A stretch of DNA of 64,000 bases from Clostridia bacterium (GTDB lineage Bacteria > Bacillota > Clostridia > Christensenellales > Borkfalkiaceae): positions 1 to 64,000 of the forward strand of contig CAAGME010000011.1 of assembly GCA_900770945.1 (NCBI GenBank), in the 5' to 3' direction. The notes below the pieces were generated by a model. The model had not been told where the DNA came from and made no database searches. It saw nothing but the letters and a program-made list of their open reading frames with translations. Position numbers and translations under genes: made by a program. Every line of letters starts with the position of its first letter. The stretch's first letter is position 1. Positions 41,284 through 50,919 of the stretch are shown here, piece by piece.

Positions 41284-41509
41284 TTTCGTTTACTTCTTCG
41301 ATTATATCTTATGCGGAGTAGCAAAACAATATATAAAAAAGTCGCAAAATGTAAAAAATTGTTTTTTATGGCTTAACCTGCTCATACGCCCGTAAGCGGC
41401 TTAAAAAGAGCTAATGCGAAAATTTTTTCGCTTTTTGGCAATTTTTGGCGGCAAAATATGTTTTTAAGCATAATTTTAAAAAAAAGTTGCAAAAATTTGC
41501 GCTTTTGTA
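41284..41509. other. AT-rich intergenic DNA
   Basis: Upstream of the nifJ promoter and downstream of the start of the 40486 gene (divergent). I see no further gene or repeat in it. Confidence 0.5.
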
Positions 41510-41538
41510 TTGACTAAACGAATTTATAATTTTATAAT
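41510..41538 (+). promoter_or_regulatory. nifJ promoter
   Basis: TTGACT (41510-41515), 17 nt, TATAAT (41533-41538), about 85 nt before the start codon. Confidence 0.85.
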
Positions 41539-41625
41539 ATATGTAGTTGCTTTTCCGACCGAGTTTTAAGGAAAGGAAAAACAAAAAAACTAAGCAAATA
41601 TTTAGAAACGGAGGATATGTTTCAA

Positions 41626-44600
41626 ATGAAAAAAATGACTATCGACGGTAATACCGCCGCCAGCCACGTAGCTTACGCGTTCAGCGAAGTAGCTGCGATT
41701 TACCCCATTACCCCGTCTTCCCCGATGGCGGAAGTTGCGGACGAATGGTCTACGGCGGGCAGAACCAACATGTTCGGGCAGAAGCTTCGTCTTGCGGAAA
41801 TGCAGTCCGAAGGCGGCGCGGCGGGCGCGGTACATGGTTCTTTGACCGCAGGCGCGTTGACGGTTACTTACACCGCCAGCCAGGGATTACTTTTGATGAT
41901 TCCTAACATGTACAAAATCTCCGGCGAACTTCTCCCTGCCGTGTTCCACGTCAGTGCGAGAGCTTTAGCCGCTCATTCGCTCAATATTTTCGGCGACCAT
42001 TCGGACGTTATGGCTTGCCGTCAGACGGGCTTTGCGATGCTCGCTTCCAACTCCGTTCAGGAAGTTATGGACCTTGCTTTGGTTGCGCATCTTTCTACTC
42101 TTAAAGCAAAAGTTCCGTTCATTCACTTCTTCGACGGTTTCAGAACGAGCCACGAAGTTTCCAAGATTGACGCTATCGAATACGACGAAATGAAAAAGCT
42201 CGTCGATATGAAGGATATCGAGGACTTCAGAGCGAGAGCTTTGAACCCGGAACACCCCGTTCAGAGAGGTACCGCGCAGAACAGCGATACTTACTTCCAG
42301 AACAGAGAAACGGCGAACAGCTACTATGAAGCAACCCCCGCCATCGTTCAGAAGATGATGGATAAAGTCGGCAAACTTACCGGCAGAACCTATCACCTCT
42401 TCGATTACGTCGGCGCACCCGACGCGGAAAACGTTATCGTTATCATGGGCAGCGGCGCGGAAGCGGTTGAAGAAACAATCAACAAATACAACGCCATGGG
42501 CAAAAAGTACGGTCTTGTCAAAGTTCGTCTTTACAGACCTTTCGCCGCGAAAGCATTCCTCAAAGCTTTGCCGAAAACGACCAAGAAAATCGCCGTTCTC
42601 GACAGAACGAAGGAACCCGGCTCGCTCGGCGAACCGTTATACCTCGACGTTTGCACCGCGCTTTTGGAAGCTAAAAAGCGCATAACGGTTGTAGGCGGCA
42701 GATACGGCTTAGGCTCCAAAGAATTCAACCCGTCTATGGTTTACTCGGTTTACAAGAACCTCGAACAGGACAAACCGAAGAACCACTTCACCGTCGGTAT
42801 TTACGACGATATCACCAACACTTCGCTCGACTTCTCCGAACACGTTATCGCGGCTCCGCAGGGCACCGTTTCCTGCAAGTTCTACGGTCTCGGCTCGGAC
42901 GGTACCGTCGGCGCGAACAAGAACTCCATTAAGATTATAGGCGACCATACGGATAAGTTCGTTCAAGGATACTTCTTCTACGACTCCAAAAAGTCCGGCG
43001 GCATCACCGTTTCTCACCTCCGTTTCGGCGATAAGCCCATTCAGTCGTCCTATCTTATCGACGCGGCAGACTTCATCGCTTGCCACAACCCCTCGTACGT
43101 TACCCGTTACGATATGGTTTCCGACCTCAAAGAAGGCGGCAAGTTCCTCTTGAACTGCCCCTGGACGGAAGAAGAGCTTAACACTCACCTTCCCGCAAAG
43201 ATGAAGAATTTGCTTGCTAAAAAGCACGCTACGCTTTACGTTATCGACGCGCTCGACGTAGCCGTTAAAGCGGGCAGCCCGAAGAGCCAGAACATGGTTT
43301 TGCAGGCGGCGTTCTTCAAAATCGCAGACATTATTCCTTATGCGGACGCAGAAGTCTACATGAAGGAAAAAGTAAAAGTTACCTACGGCAAGAAGGGCGA
43401 CGCGGTCGTTAAAGCTAACTGCGACGCTATCGACGCAGCCGTTGCTAACCTTAAAGAAGTTAAAATTCCCGCGGACTGGGCTACCACGACCGAGGGCGCG
43501 GCGGCTATCAAACTTGCCGACGATAAATACTTCCAGGAAGTTATCCACCCGATTACCGCTCTCGAGGGCGACAAGCTTCCCTCTTCCGCATTTAACCCGG
43601 ACGGCACCGTTCCCACCGGAACGACCAAGTTCGAAAAACGCGGCGTTGCGGTTAAAGTTCCGCAGTGGATTCCCGAAAACTGCATACAGTGCAACCAGTG
43701 CGCGTTCGTATGCCCCCACGCTTGTATCCGCCCCGCGGTAAACGAAGCAGGTATCGAAAAACCCGCTACCTACAAGACCTCTAACTGCATCGGCTTGAAA
43801 GGTTACGAATTCAGAATGCAGGTTTCCCCGCTCGACTGTATGGGTTGCGGCGTTTGCGCAAACGTTTGCCCCTCCAAGAACAAAGCTCTCGTTATGGTTC
43901 CGTTTGAACAGTCCGTTCAGGAAGAAGGAACAAACTACGAATTCAGCGAAAAACTCCCGAAGGTCGACACTTCCGTATTCAAGAGAACGACGGTTAAGGG
44001 CAGCCAGTTCAATAAGCCGCTCTTCGAATTCTCCGGCGCGTGCGCGGGTTGCGGCGAAACGCCTTACGTTAAGGTCGTTACCCAGATGTTCGGCGACAGA
44101 ATGGTAGTTGCCAACGCTACGGGCTGCTCCTCCATTTACGGCGGCAGCTCCCCGACATGCCCCTACACCAAGAACGAAGAAGGTCACGGACCGGCTTGGG
44201 CGAACAGCTTGTTCGAAGATAACGCCGAATTCGGTTACGGTATCAACCTCGCTTACGGTCAGAGAAGAGCTAAGCTTGCCGACACTATCGCAAAAGCTAT
44301 CGAACTCGGCGCAAAGGGCAAACTCAAAGCCGCTCTCACCGAGTGGACGGAAGGAAGAAACGACGCGGAAGTTTCCAAGACGACCGCTGCCGCTATTAAG
44401 GAACTTCTCCCGGGCGCAATCAAGTCGGCTCGCGGCGAACTCAAAGCAACCCTTATCGAAATTCAGGCTGCTTCCGACTGCCTCGTTAAAAAATCCATCT
44501 GGATTTTCGGCGGCGACGGCTGGGCTTACGATATCGGCTACGGCGGACTCGACCACGTTCTCGCTATGGGCGAAGACGTAAACGTTCTCGTTCTCGACAC

Positions 44601-45141
44601 CGAAGTTTACTCCAACACCGGCGGACAGGCAAGTAAGTCCACCCCGACGGGCGCAATCGCTAAGTTTGCTTCCGGCGGTAAGAGAATCAAGAAGAAAGAC
44701 CTCGGCATGATTGCTATGAGCTACGGCTACGTATACGTTGCGCAGTGCGCAATGGGCGCGAACAAACAGCAGTTCCTCAACGCTATCACCGAAGCCGAAA
44801 GCTACCACGGTCCGTCCCTTGTTATCTGCTACGCTCCCTGCATTAACCACGGCATCAACATGACCAACTCGCAGGCTGAAGAAAAGAAAGCGGTTGACGC
44901 GGGATATTGGCAGCTCTACCGTTACAATCCGACCCTTGTCGGCACGGAACAAAATCCGTTTAAGCTCGACAGTAAGGACCCGACGGCAAGCTATCAGGAA
45001 TTCTTACTCGGCGAAAACCGTTACGCTTCCTTGAAGAAAGCTCAGCCGGAACTTGCGGCTAAGCTCTTTGAAAAAGCCGAAGAAGAAAGCGCGGCAAGGA
45101 GAGAAAGCTATAAAGACCTCGCAGAGAAAAAAGATTGGTAA
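41626..45141 (+). CDS. nifJ: Pyruvate:ferredoxin (flavodoxin) oxidoreductase
   Basis: About 1171 residues, the normal length of the single-chain enzyme. It converts pyruvate and CoA to acetyl-CoA and CO2 while reducing ferredoxin, central to anaerobic energy metabolism. The N-terminus has YPITPSSPMAE. Two 4Fe-4S motifs are CIQCNQCAFVCPHAC and CMGCGVCANVCPS; a further cluster/TPP region has CAGCGETPYVK and GDGWAYDIGYGGLDH. Codon use is strongly biased, suggesting high expression. GGAGGA lies 10 nt before the ATG at 41626; the ATG at 41617 is only one base from it. Transcription runs away from oriC. Confidence 0.97.
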   Translation: MKKMTIDGNTAASHVAYAFSEVAAIYPITPSSPMAEVADEWSTAGRTNMFGQKLRLAEMQSEGGAAGAVHGSLTAGALTVTYTASQGLLLMIPNMYKISGELLPAVFHVSARALAAHSLNIFGDHSDVMACRQTGFAMLASNSVQEVMDLALVAHLSTLKAKVPFIHFFDGFRTSHEVSKIDAIEYDEMKKLVDMKDIEDFRARALNPEHPVQRGTAQNSDTYFQNRETANSYYEATPAIVQKMMDKVGKLTGRTYHLFDYVGAPDAENVIVIMGSGAEAVEETINKYNAMGKKYGLVKVRLYRPFAAKAFLKALPKTTKKIAVLDRTKEPGSLGEPLYLDVCTALLEAKKRITVVGGRYGLGSKEFNPSMVYSVYKNLEQDKPKNHFTVGIYDDITNTSLDFSEHVIAAPQGTVSCKFYGLGSDGTVGANKNSIKIIGDHTDKFVQGYFFYDSKKSGGITVSHLRFGDKPIQSSYLIDAADFIACHNPSYVTRYDMVSDLKEGGKFLLNCPWTEEELNTHLPAKMKNLLAKKHATLYVIDALDVAVKAGSPKSQNMVLQAAFFKIADIIPYADAEVYMKEKVKVTYGKKGDAVVKANCDAIDAAVANLKEVKIPADWATTTEGAAAIKLADDKYFQEVIHPITALEGDKLPSSAFNPDGTVPTGTTKFEKRGVAVKVPQWIPENCIQCNQCAFVCPHACIRPAVNEAGIEKPATYKTSNCIGLKGYEFRMQVSPLDCMGCGVCANVCPSKNKALVMVPFEQSVQEEGTNYEFSEKLPKVDTSVFKRTTVKGSQFNKPLFEFSGACAGCGETPYVKVVTQMFGDRMVVANATGCSSIYGGSSPTCPYTKNEEGHGPAWANSLFEDNAEFGYGINLAYGQRRAKLADTIAKAIELGAKGKLKAALTEWTEGRNDAEVSKTTAAAIKELLPGAIKSARGELKATLIEIQAASDCLVKKSIWIFGGDGWAYDIGYGGLDHVLAMGEDVNVLVLDTEVYSNTGGQASKSTPTGAIAKFASGGKRIKKKDLGMIAMSYGYVYVAQCAMGANKQQFLNAITEAESYHGPSLVICYAPCINHGINMTNSQAEEKKAVDAGYWQLYRYNPTLVGTEQNPFKLDSKDPTASYQEFLLGENRYASLKKAQPELAAKLFEKAEEESAARRESYKDLAEKKDW

Positions 45142-45171
45142 AATCCGATAAATAATCTTGCATAAAAAAGA

Positions 45172-45214
45172 CCTCTCCTTGGCGGAAGTTTTCCGCTAAG
45201 GAGAGGATTTTTTA
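45172..45214 (+). terminator. nifJ terminator
   Basis: CCTCTCCTT..GCGGAA/TTCCGC..AAGGAGAGG stem followed by ATTTTTT. Confidence 0.9.
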
Positions 45215-45217
45215 TAT

Positions 45218-45372
45218 ATGCGCGCATTGCGCGCTCGATATTTGCTCCTTTAGGGCAATCGATATGTCGCCTATAAAGCGGCGTGATATTTGCCGTAAAC
45301 GGCAATCGATATTCGCACATAAAGTGCGAGTGAAAGAAGATTGAAAATATTATATAATTCGTCGGCAATTTT
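45218..45372. repeat. Array of short hairpins joined by GATAT (copy B)
   Basis: Five units: GCGCG/CGCGC, TTTGCTC/GGGCAA, GTCGCC/GGCG, TTTGCCG/CGGCAA and TTCGCAC/GTGCGA, each joined by (T/A)CGATAT or TGATAT. An AT-rich tail with AAATATTATATAATTCG follows, nearly the same as after copy A at 6377-6515. The linkers are kept while stems differ yet remain paired. Confidence 0.75.
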
Positions 45373-45391
45373 CAAATTTTAGTTTATATCT

Positions 45392-45628
45392 TTATAGTTG
45401 CGACAAGTCAAAAATATCCTCGTAAGAACAGTTGAAAATATTTTTTAACACGATTATTTCGTCGGGATAAACGTGCCTTTGCCCCACTTCGATTTTTGCA
45501 ACGGAACTTCGCGTTACGTCGCACCCGCCGAGTTGAAGCTTTGTCGCAACGTATTCTTGTGTAAAGCCGCGTTTTTCTCTCAGCGTTTTCAAATTTTTTC
45601 CTATTTTCTTTTCAATTTTGTTTATCAT
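45392..45628 (-). CDS. XRE-family helix-turn-helix regulator
   Basis: 78 residues. A lambda-repressor-type HTH spans about 10-65: LKTLREKRGFTQEYVATKL, then TRSSVAKIEVGQRHVYPDEI. No extra domain. The start has no clear ribosome binding site. The upstream 25 bp to the next gene on the same strand are filled by a dispersed repeat. Confidence 0.88.
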   Translation of the reverse strand: MINKIEKKIGKNLKTLREKRGFTQEYVATKLQLGGCDVTRSSVAKIEVGQRHVYPDEIIVLKNIFNCSYEDIFDLSQL

Positions 45629-45655
45629 AATTTATTGATAAGGAATGAAATCCCT
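45629..45655. repeat. Dispersed GATAAGGAATGAAATCCCTA repeat
   Basis: Related to copies at 28205-28230, 31726-31772, 61553-61580 and 61813-61848. Here it fills the gap between two co-directional genes. Confidence 0.65.
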
Positions 45656-46307
45656 ATATGAATTTTTCGTTTTTCAAAAGCAAAACTATGTACTCGTTCG
45701 GGGCGGGAGTTGTCGCTAAGTCTATCGTGAGCGGGAACGGACCGTCGAAAAATTGCTCTTTAATCGTCGGTAAGGCAGATTTGTTGTCGGCGCGTAAAAC
45801 CGCTTGAATGATAAAGCTGTCGCCGGTATAATCCTCTTCGGAGCGAACGAAATCGATTGAGCCGTATACGCGGAGAGTTAAATAATCTTTTAAAAACGGC
45901 AAAACAAGAAACAAATCTTCCGCTTGCGCCGCGCTTTCTATCGCTTTTTCATCGGCTATAATGCGCTTATAACAAAATTCGTCCGTAGTTTTTGCGGGCG
46001 TTTTTTGATTGGGAATTTTTGAATCGAGCTTGTAATGCGCAAGGTAAAAAGCTTTGTCTTGTTCCGCGCAATCGCTATGATAGCAGTCGGTCATAAGAGC
46101 CGCCCAGGAGTCGCGCGAAAAGCAAACGGAGCGCAAATCGGACAAAAGCGGACAAGCGCGCGCCCCCTCTTGGTGTTCGTACGCGCTATAATTATAGCCG
46201 TTTTTCAAAATGTCTTGTTTGACGAGAGCGTAAACCTCGTCGGTAATTTCCGCGCGGGAATACATGTCGTCATAATCGACGTAATCGATGATTTTTAGGT
46301 TTTGCAT
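45654..46307 (-). CDS. Hypothetical protein
   Basis: 217 residues, soluble, several cysteines and aromatic residues; begins MQNLKIIDYVDYDDMY and ends YIVLLLKNEKFI. I recognise no family. It is 17 bp downstream of a hydrolase gene on the same strand and followed by an XRE regulator, so it probably belongs to the operon that starts with the TetR gene. Confidence 0.65.
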   Translation of the reverse strand: MQNLKIIDYVDYDDMYSRAEITDEVYALVKQDILKNGYNYSAYEHQEGARACPLLSDLRSVCFSRDSWAALMTDCYHSDCAEQDKAFYLAHYKLDSKIPNQKTPAKTTDEFCYKRIIADEKAIESAAQAEDLFLVLPFLKDYLTLRVYGSIDFVRSEEDYTGDSFIIQAVLRADNKSALPTIKEQFFDGPFPLTIDLATTPAPNEYIVLLLKNEKFI

Positions 46308-46324
46308 ATTTGTTTTTTCCTCGT

Positions 46325-47227
46325 TTAATTATTTTCTAATAAAAATTCTGCCGTTAGGTCGTTGGCGCAAACGGAATGTTCGTTTTCGGGGAGCATTGCC
46401 GCAAAGGCGTGCGGAAGCTTGATTTTGTTTATATCTACAAGCTCGGTTTTGACGTCCGCTTTTAAAAGTGCTTTCGAGAATTTTACGGTGTAATGCTGCA
46501 AAAAGTCGCCTTTCGCGGTTATAAGTATCGTCGGCGGAAGAGAAGCGGTTATAGCGGTGTTTTCGGGGTTAATATACGGGAAAAACGGCGATTTTTTCCA
46601 AGCTTTGCCGTATAGGAGCTTTGGCAAAAACATTCCGATTTGGTCGAACTTAGTCGTGTAAAACATTCCGCTTTGCAACGCTAAGGCGGTTATTTTTGCG
46701 TTTATCGGCGAAATCTTAGCCGCATTTTCAACCTCTTTATTTGCCTTTATCGCGGCAAGGTACAAACACAAATGCGCGCCCGCGCTGTCGCCGCAAAGGT
46801 ACAACCTTTCACCGTCCGCGCCGTATTCGGCGGCTTTAGCGGAAATTGCGTTTATCGTAGACGTGAGATACGATAAAATTTCAAAAAAGTTTTTCTCGGG
46901 CGCAAGCGGGTATTCGGGACAGAAAACGACAAAACCTTTCTGCGCCATGTACGCGCAAAACAGACTGTTCGCCTCTTTTTTGCCGAGCAGGTATCCGCCG
47001 CCGTGAATATCGATGAGTATCGGCAACTTTTCGTTTTCCTTTATTGTTTTCGGAATAAAAACGTCCGTGCCGAGGTCGCTATCTTCGCCTAAGAAGTTTA
47101 CGCTTTTTTGCAGTGTCACTTTTTCGTGCGGAAACGGATTTGCTTTGTCGTGCTTAACAAGCCACTTTTCGAGCGTGGCTTCTTGCTTTTTGATTTGTGA
47201 AGCTATCAATTTTTCAAACATTTTCAT
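46325..47227 (-). CDS. Alpha/beta hydrolase (HSL-type lipase/esterase)
   Basis: 300 residues. The oxyanion-hole motif is DIHGGGYLLG and the nucleophile elbow is CGDSAGAHL; the catalytic His is probably in LPHAFAAML. This is the hormone-sensitive-lipase family of carboxylesterases. No signal peptide. AAGGAAAACC precedes the ATG. The TetR regulator gene lies 38 bp upstream in the same direction and is likely to control it. Confidence 0.92.
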   Translation of the reverse strand: MKMFEKLIASQIKKQEATLEKWLVKHDKANPFPHEKVTLQKSVNFLGEDSDLGTDVFIPKTIKENEKLPILIDIHGGGYLLGKKEANSLFCAYMAQKGFVVFCPEYPLAPEKNFFEILSYLTSTINAISAKAAEYGADGERLYLCGDSAGAHLCLYLAAIKANKEVENAAKISPINAKITALALQSGMFYTTKFDQIGMFLPKLLYGKAWKKSPFFPYINPENTAITASLPPTILITAKGDFLQHYTVKFSKALLKADVKTELVDINKIKLPHAFAAMLPENEHSVCANDLTAEFLLENN

Positions 47228-47265
47228 TGTGGTTTTCCTTGTTTTTAGTATAATCCCTAAAGATT

Positions 47266-47781
47266 TTATGAGAAAAGTTTTTCTAACAAAAGAGAGTAGT
47301 CGACGTTTTCCTCGGAAAGTATGGCTCCGGCAACGCCGTAAACGAAGCCGTATGTTAAGGTCTGAATTGTGTGTTCGTCGGCTTCGACCGAATTCTCGAT
47401 TATCGGCTTTGCCAAGAAAGATATGCGCAAAAGCATTTCGTCGCGAAAAACTTTTTTCACAAGATTATCGGTATTCTCATAGAAAGACAAAAAATCGTTT
47501 TTGGTCTCGAAAATAAAGTCGGAAAGAGCAACTATCTTGTCGCCGCTTGCGGCGTTGAGATAATCGGTTACGCAAGCTTCATACTCGTCGCCGAAAACTC
47601 CTATGACGGAAGAAAACAATTGTTCCTTGTTTTTAAAATAATAGTAAATAAGCCCGACCTCTTTGCCCGTCGATTTGGCGATTGTACGAAGAGTGGTCTT
47701 TTCGTAGCCCTCGGTAAAGAATAGCTTTTTGGCGGAGCTTAGTATATCGTTTCTCGTTTCGTCTGTTCCGGTATTTGGCAT
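47266..47781 (-). CDS. TetR-family transcriptional regulator
   Basis: 171 residues. The N-terminal HTH is typical: TRNDILSSAKKLFFTEGYEK, then TLRTIAKSTGKEVGLIYYYFKNKEQLF. The C-terminal helical domain binds an unknown ligand. The ATG at 47781 with AAAGGAG upstream is preferred over an in-frame start at 47895 that lies in the operator. A perfect palindrome at 47881-47895 upstream of the -35 is the likely operator, so the operon is self-regulated. Confidence 0.9.
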   Translation of the reverse strand: MPNTGTDETRNDILSSAKKLFFTEGYEKTTLRTIAKSTGKEVGLIYYYFKNKEQLFSSVIGVFGDEYEACVTDYLNAASGDKIVALSDFIFETKNDFLSFYENTDNLVKKVFRDEMLLRISFLAKPIIENSVEADEHTIQTLTYGFVYGVAGAILSEENVDYSLLLEKLFS

Positions 47782-47845
47782 AATAGTGCCGCTCCTTTTT
47801 GCTTTTTTCGGCAGAGAACCAATAACGTTGTTTCTGCTCAATATC

Positions 47846-47895
47846 ATTGTAATACACATTCCACATAATGTCAATATATTTTGAACAACGTTCAA
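47846..47895 (-). promoter_or_regulatory. TetR operon promoter and palindromic operator
   Basis: On the minus strand: palindrome TTGAACGTTGTTCAA (47881-47895), then TTGACA (47869-47874), 17 nt, TACAAT (47846-47851). A related half-site AACGTTGTT lies at about 47824-47832, just after the likely start of transcription. Confidence 0.8.
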
Positions 47896-48077
47896 TAATT
47901 TATTGTAGATAACTTTTATTTGTTTTGCGCCGCTAAGTTACATTAGCGCAAAGAATTTAGGCTAAAAATCGGCGTAATATACGGGTTAGATATGCGTTAT
48001 AGGCTGAATTATAGAATATTGTTGCTTTCTTAGCGGTTTTAGTACGCACTAAGAAATGTTGATGACGCAGACTAAAC

Positions 48078-48086
48078 TGTGGATAA
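48078..48086 (-). promoter_or_regulatory. Isolated DnaA box
   Basis: TGTGGATAA, a perfect match to the DnaA box on the minus strand, followed by GTAGATAAC about 20 bp on. Confidence 0.55.
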
Positions 48087-48335
48087 CTTTTGCGTACGGT
48101 AGATAACAAGTTGTAGATTGCGCAAAAGCGGTCGTTTAAAGTCTTTCTCTTGCCGCCCCCGTTAAGCATCTAAAAACTCCACGTAAGGCTAAAACAGCCG
48201 CTTGTATGAGAGAGAATGAAATACAAAAGTATTGAAGTAAAAATCAATCATTCTGCCTCATTGCGTTTAAAAACAATGCAGACTTCCCCTTGTGCCGAAG
48301 AACAATCGTTGTGCTGCCGTAGCTCTATCACCCCG

Positions 48336-48541
48336 CCGACCTTCCCCCGATTGCGAAGCAATCTTTGTGGGGTAGACTTTCCCGCTATCGGAAAAGGTTG
48401 CACGCCCCTGGCGTGACGAACGAGTCGGGGACCGTCGTCGTGGCGACTAATCACACCCACACCAACCTTCGCCCGCTCGGCTCTGCCGAGCTTTGTGGAG
48501 AAGGGGGACCGTCGTCGCGGCGACGGTGGATGAGGGGATAA
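48336..48541. repeat. Dispersed palindrome-rich repeat, long copy
   Basis: Starts CGACCTTCCCCCGATTGCG and ends CGGTGGATGAGGGGAT as at 6236-6383, with about 60 bp extra in the middle that include TTCGCCCGCTCGGCTCTGCC and its palindromic partner. ACCGTCGTCG is present twice. Confidence 0.82.
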
Positions 48542-48863
48542 TAAGCAAATCCTCATAATAAAAAAATGAATATTTTCTTAAATTTTTCTGATTTTTATAC
48601 CGTTTTTTCGTCATTTACTCGGCTTAGGCTCACAGACTCTTCCGTGAAACATTTTTTATACCCACATTTTTATTTTTGAGTTTCCTTTTTTGGGTAAAAT
48701 CTTAGGTTTTAGGGTGTTTTTGCCCGATTTAGGGGCAAAAACGGCTCGTTATTTTTGCTTTTTGTTGTTTTTTTAGATACAAAAATCAAAAAGTTTAGCC
48801 GAAAAATTTCCACATTTTTTGCCGGCGTGAAACATTTCGGGTTTTAAAACCTCCGAAAGCGCG

Positions 48864-48879
48864 TGTTTCACGTGAAATA
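48864..48879. promoter_or_regulatory. parS: parS site (15 of 16)
   Basis: TGTTTCACGTGAAATA differs from the bacterial parS consensus TGTTTCACGTGAAACA at one position. ParB, encoded at 54425-55336, should bind it. Confidence 0.88.
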
Positions 48880-49208
48880 TTTATGAATAATTTACTAATT
48901 TTTTATGCATTTTAGCTTATAATCCTAAGGCGTTTTTACTTAATGTCTGGTTTTTGTTTAAGCATGGTGAAGGCTAACTTGCAGTAATCACTGTCAGTTC
49001 GGCGACTACAATAAAAATTATGTATATGTATCGACCGCCCCTCTTTATATCGGCTTTATTGGTCGACAAAGTACTTTTTTACACATAAAGCTAAAAACAT
49101 GGCAGAACTTATATTTTGGATTATAACAAGTTATTATAATTTACTGCGCCATAAATTCGGCATTTTGAAAACCGTTGTGGCGCGAGAAAGATATTGAAGC
49201 GCAAAAAT

Positions 49209-49224
49209 TGTTTCACGTGAAACA
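49209..49224. promoter_or_regulatory. parS: parS site (perfect)
   Basis: TGTTTCACGTGAAACA, identical to the bacterial parS consensus, 345 bp from the other site and about 4.4 kb before parA-parB. Confidence 0.95.
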
Positions 49225-49559
49225 AAACGTAACGCAAAAGCAAAAATTAAAAAGCGAAAAACAGTATAAGTTGTCGATTTGTGTAAAAAAGAAGAATAAT
49301 CAAAAGAAAAAACAAAAAAATTTGGCTAATTTGTAATACAGAATAGTAATAAAAAAATCCCGAGCGAGTAGAATCGGATTCTGTGTCATTGCGTTTAAAA
49401 CGATATCAAAATTAGAGAAAAACATCGATAATTATATGAGAGATGCCGACAATATTGTTCGCCCGTTTCGTTCTTGTTGTCTTATTGTTGCGAAAAAAAC
49501 GAATTATAAAGCGATTAAGTGTCAAAGTCGATATGTAAAAATCCTGCGGCATTAAACGC

Positions 49560-50175
49560 AAGTATAGAATATCGTTAGAAAGTATATATAGAAGCTGCAA
49601 AAAGGATGTAAAAATGCCCATCAATTTAAACGAAATGACACAGAATAACGTAGTGTTCGGTCGGAGATAATGTTGCGGCGTTCTGTCTGGTAAGGCGGCT
49701 AATTTTTATAGTAGTATGATGAATAACAACAAATAGTGCTGTAAAATTTGAAAAACAAATAAAATCAACGCAAAATATTAAGGTTATAAAAAACTTCTTT
49801 GTATAGGAATAGAATTAGTCATTAGATGATTAAAAAAATGTAAAACATCGAAAAAAGCATAAAAATTTAAACGTTCTGACACAGAATGCCTTGATATTTG
49901 CTTGGGCTTATCCAAAACAGATTCTGTATGACGAATCAGCCGATTTTTCTTTTTGTTGAAAACAATATTTTGCAGGGCGCGTTAAAATTATAGTTATTTA
50001 TGAAAACAACGCAAAATAATTGAGAGTGTTATATTTGAGAGAAAAAGTTTAATTGTCGTTAGAAAAATGGCAAAAATCAAGAAAAAATGCAAAAAATAAT
50101 AAGCAATTCAGACGTTCTGAGACAGAATGGCTTCGCGATTGGTCGGGCTAAAATTTGAGCCATTCTGCGAATAAA
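49560..50175. repeat. Diverged tandem repeats of about 240 bp
   Basis: Landmarks recur at a constant spacing: ACACAGAAT-type sequence at 49625, 49865 and 50106; an ATTCTG-type partner at about 49681, 49921 and 50163; and CAACGCAAAATA at about 49765 and 50006. Reverse-oriented relatives of the first landmark lie at 49377-49399 and 48249-48271. The region is AT rich and not coding. Confidence 0.65.
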
Positions 50176-50769
50176 AAAGAGGGTTTATTCGATAAATTTG
50201 CTAATTAAAAAAGAGGGCGCGAGCTTAAAACGTTATGTAAAATCATATATATTTAACCGTATAAAATACCGGTAATCAATCAAGCTTGACAACAATTCCT
50301 TTGATTTTTACTTTAGAAAGCAATAATGTACTATAATAATTCGATTTTTATATCGAAAAGTTACCGTAATAGTGTAAAAACTTAGTAAAATCGTAGCGTT
50401 TTTACTTGTATTTACTAAGATTGCATTGTTTTTGTTATGTAGCGCGTAGTTTTTTGTGATTATTAAAGGTCTTTTATTGCATTTGACGGTGAAAGGATAA
50501 AAATACGGGAATAAAGTGATTATAATAAGGTAAAATTATAAATATTCTGCGCTTATACATACTTGCGCTTATTAAAAAACTATGCGTATGTAATTTTTTA
50601 AATTACCTTGCGCCGATAGCGCAATGCGCAACGATATGGCGCATAACTAAGTTAATATGCAGTTGCTAATATTCCATACATTCGTAGTCGTTACAAAATC
50701 GGTTTCGCTCTCTTCGTCGGAGCTTCTCCTTTTTGTCCCGTCAAAGACGTATCGTTTTTCCGATTGCGG

Positions 50770-50820
50770 GAAAAACGATACCGCAAAGCCTCGGCAAAGC
50801 CGAGCGGGCAAAGGTCTTTT
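50770..50820. repeat. Fragment of the dispersed palindromic repeat, reversed
   Basis: CGGCAAAGCCGAGCGGGC is the reverse complement of part of 48336-48541 and of 4806-4850. Confidence 0.65.
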
Positions 50821-50919
50821 TTTAACTTTCAATTCTTTTCTTTCGCTCTGTCAACAAAGAACTATTGATATTTCTTTATAAACATCGTATAATCGGATTA
50901 AACCGAAAAAACTCGGCAC

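Noticed and set aside
42709..44952. Very long open frame (747 codons) antisense to nifJ
   Set aside because: It lies fully opposite a highly biased, unmistakable nifJ gene; strong codon bias keeps the opposite frame open. No ribosome binding site or known domain.
45218..45372. Attachment site or integron cassette (attC) array
   Set aside because: Units of ~25 bp are far too short for attC, no integrase is nearby and no genes lie between units.
49079..49199. 33-codon frame starting MAELIFWII between the parS sites
   Set aside because: No ribosome binding site and it spans a palindrome; no support as a gene.
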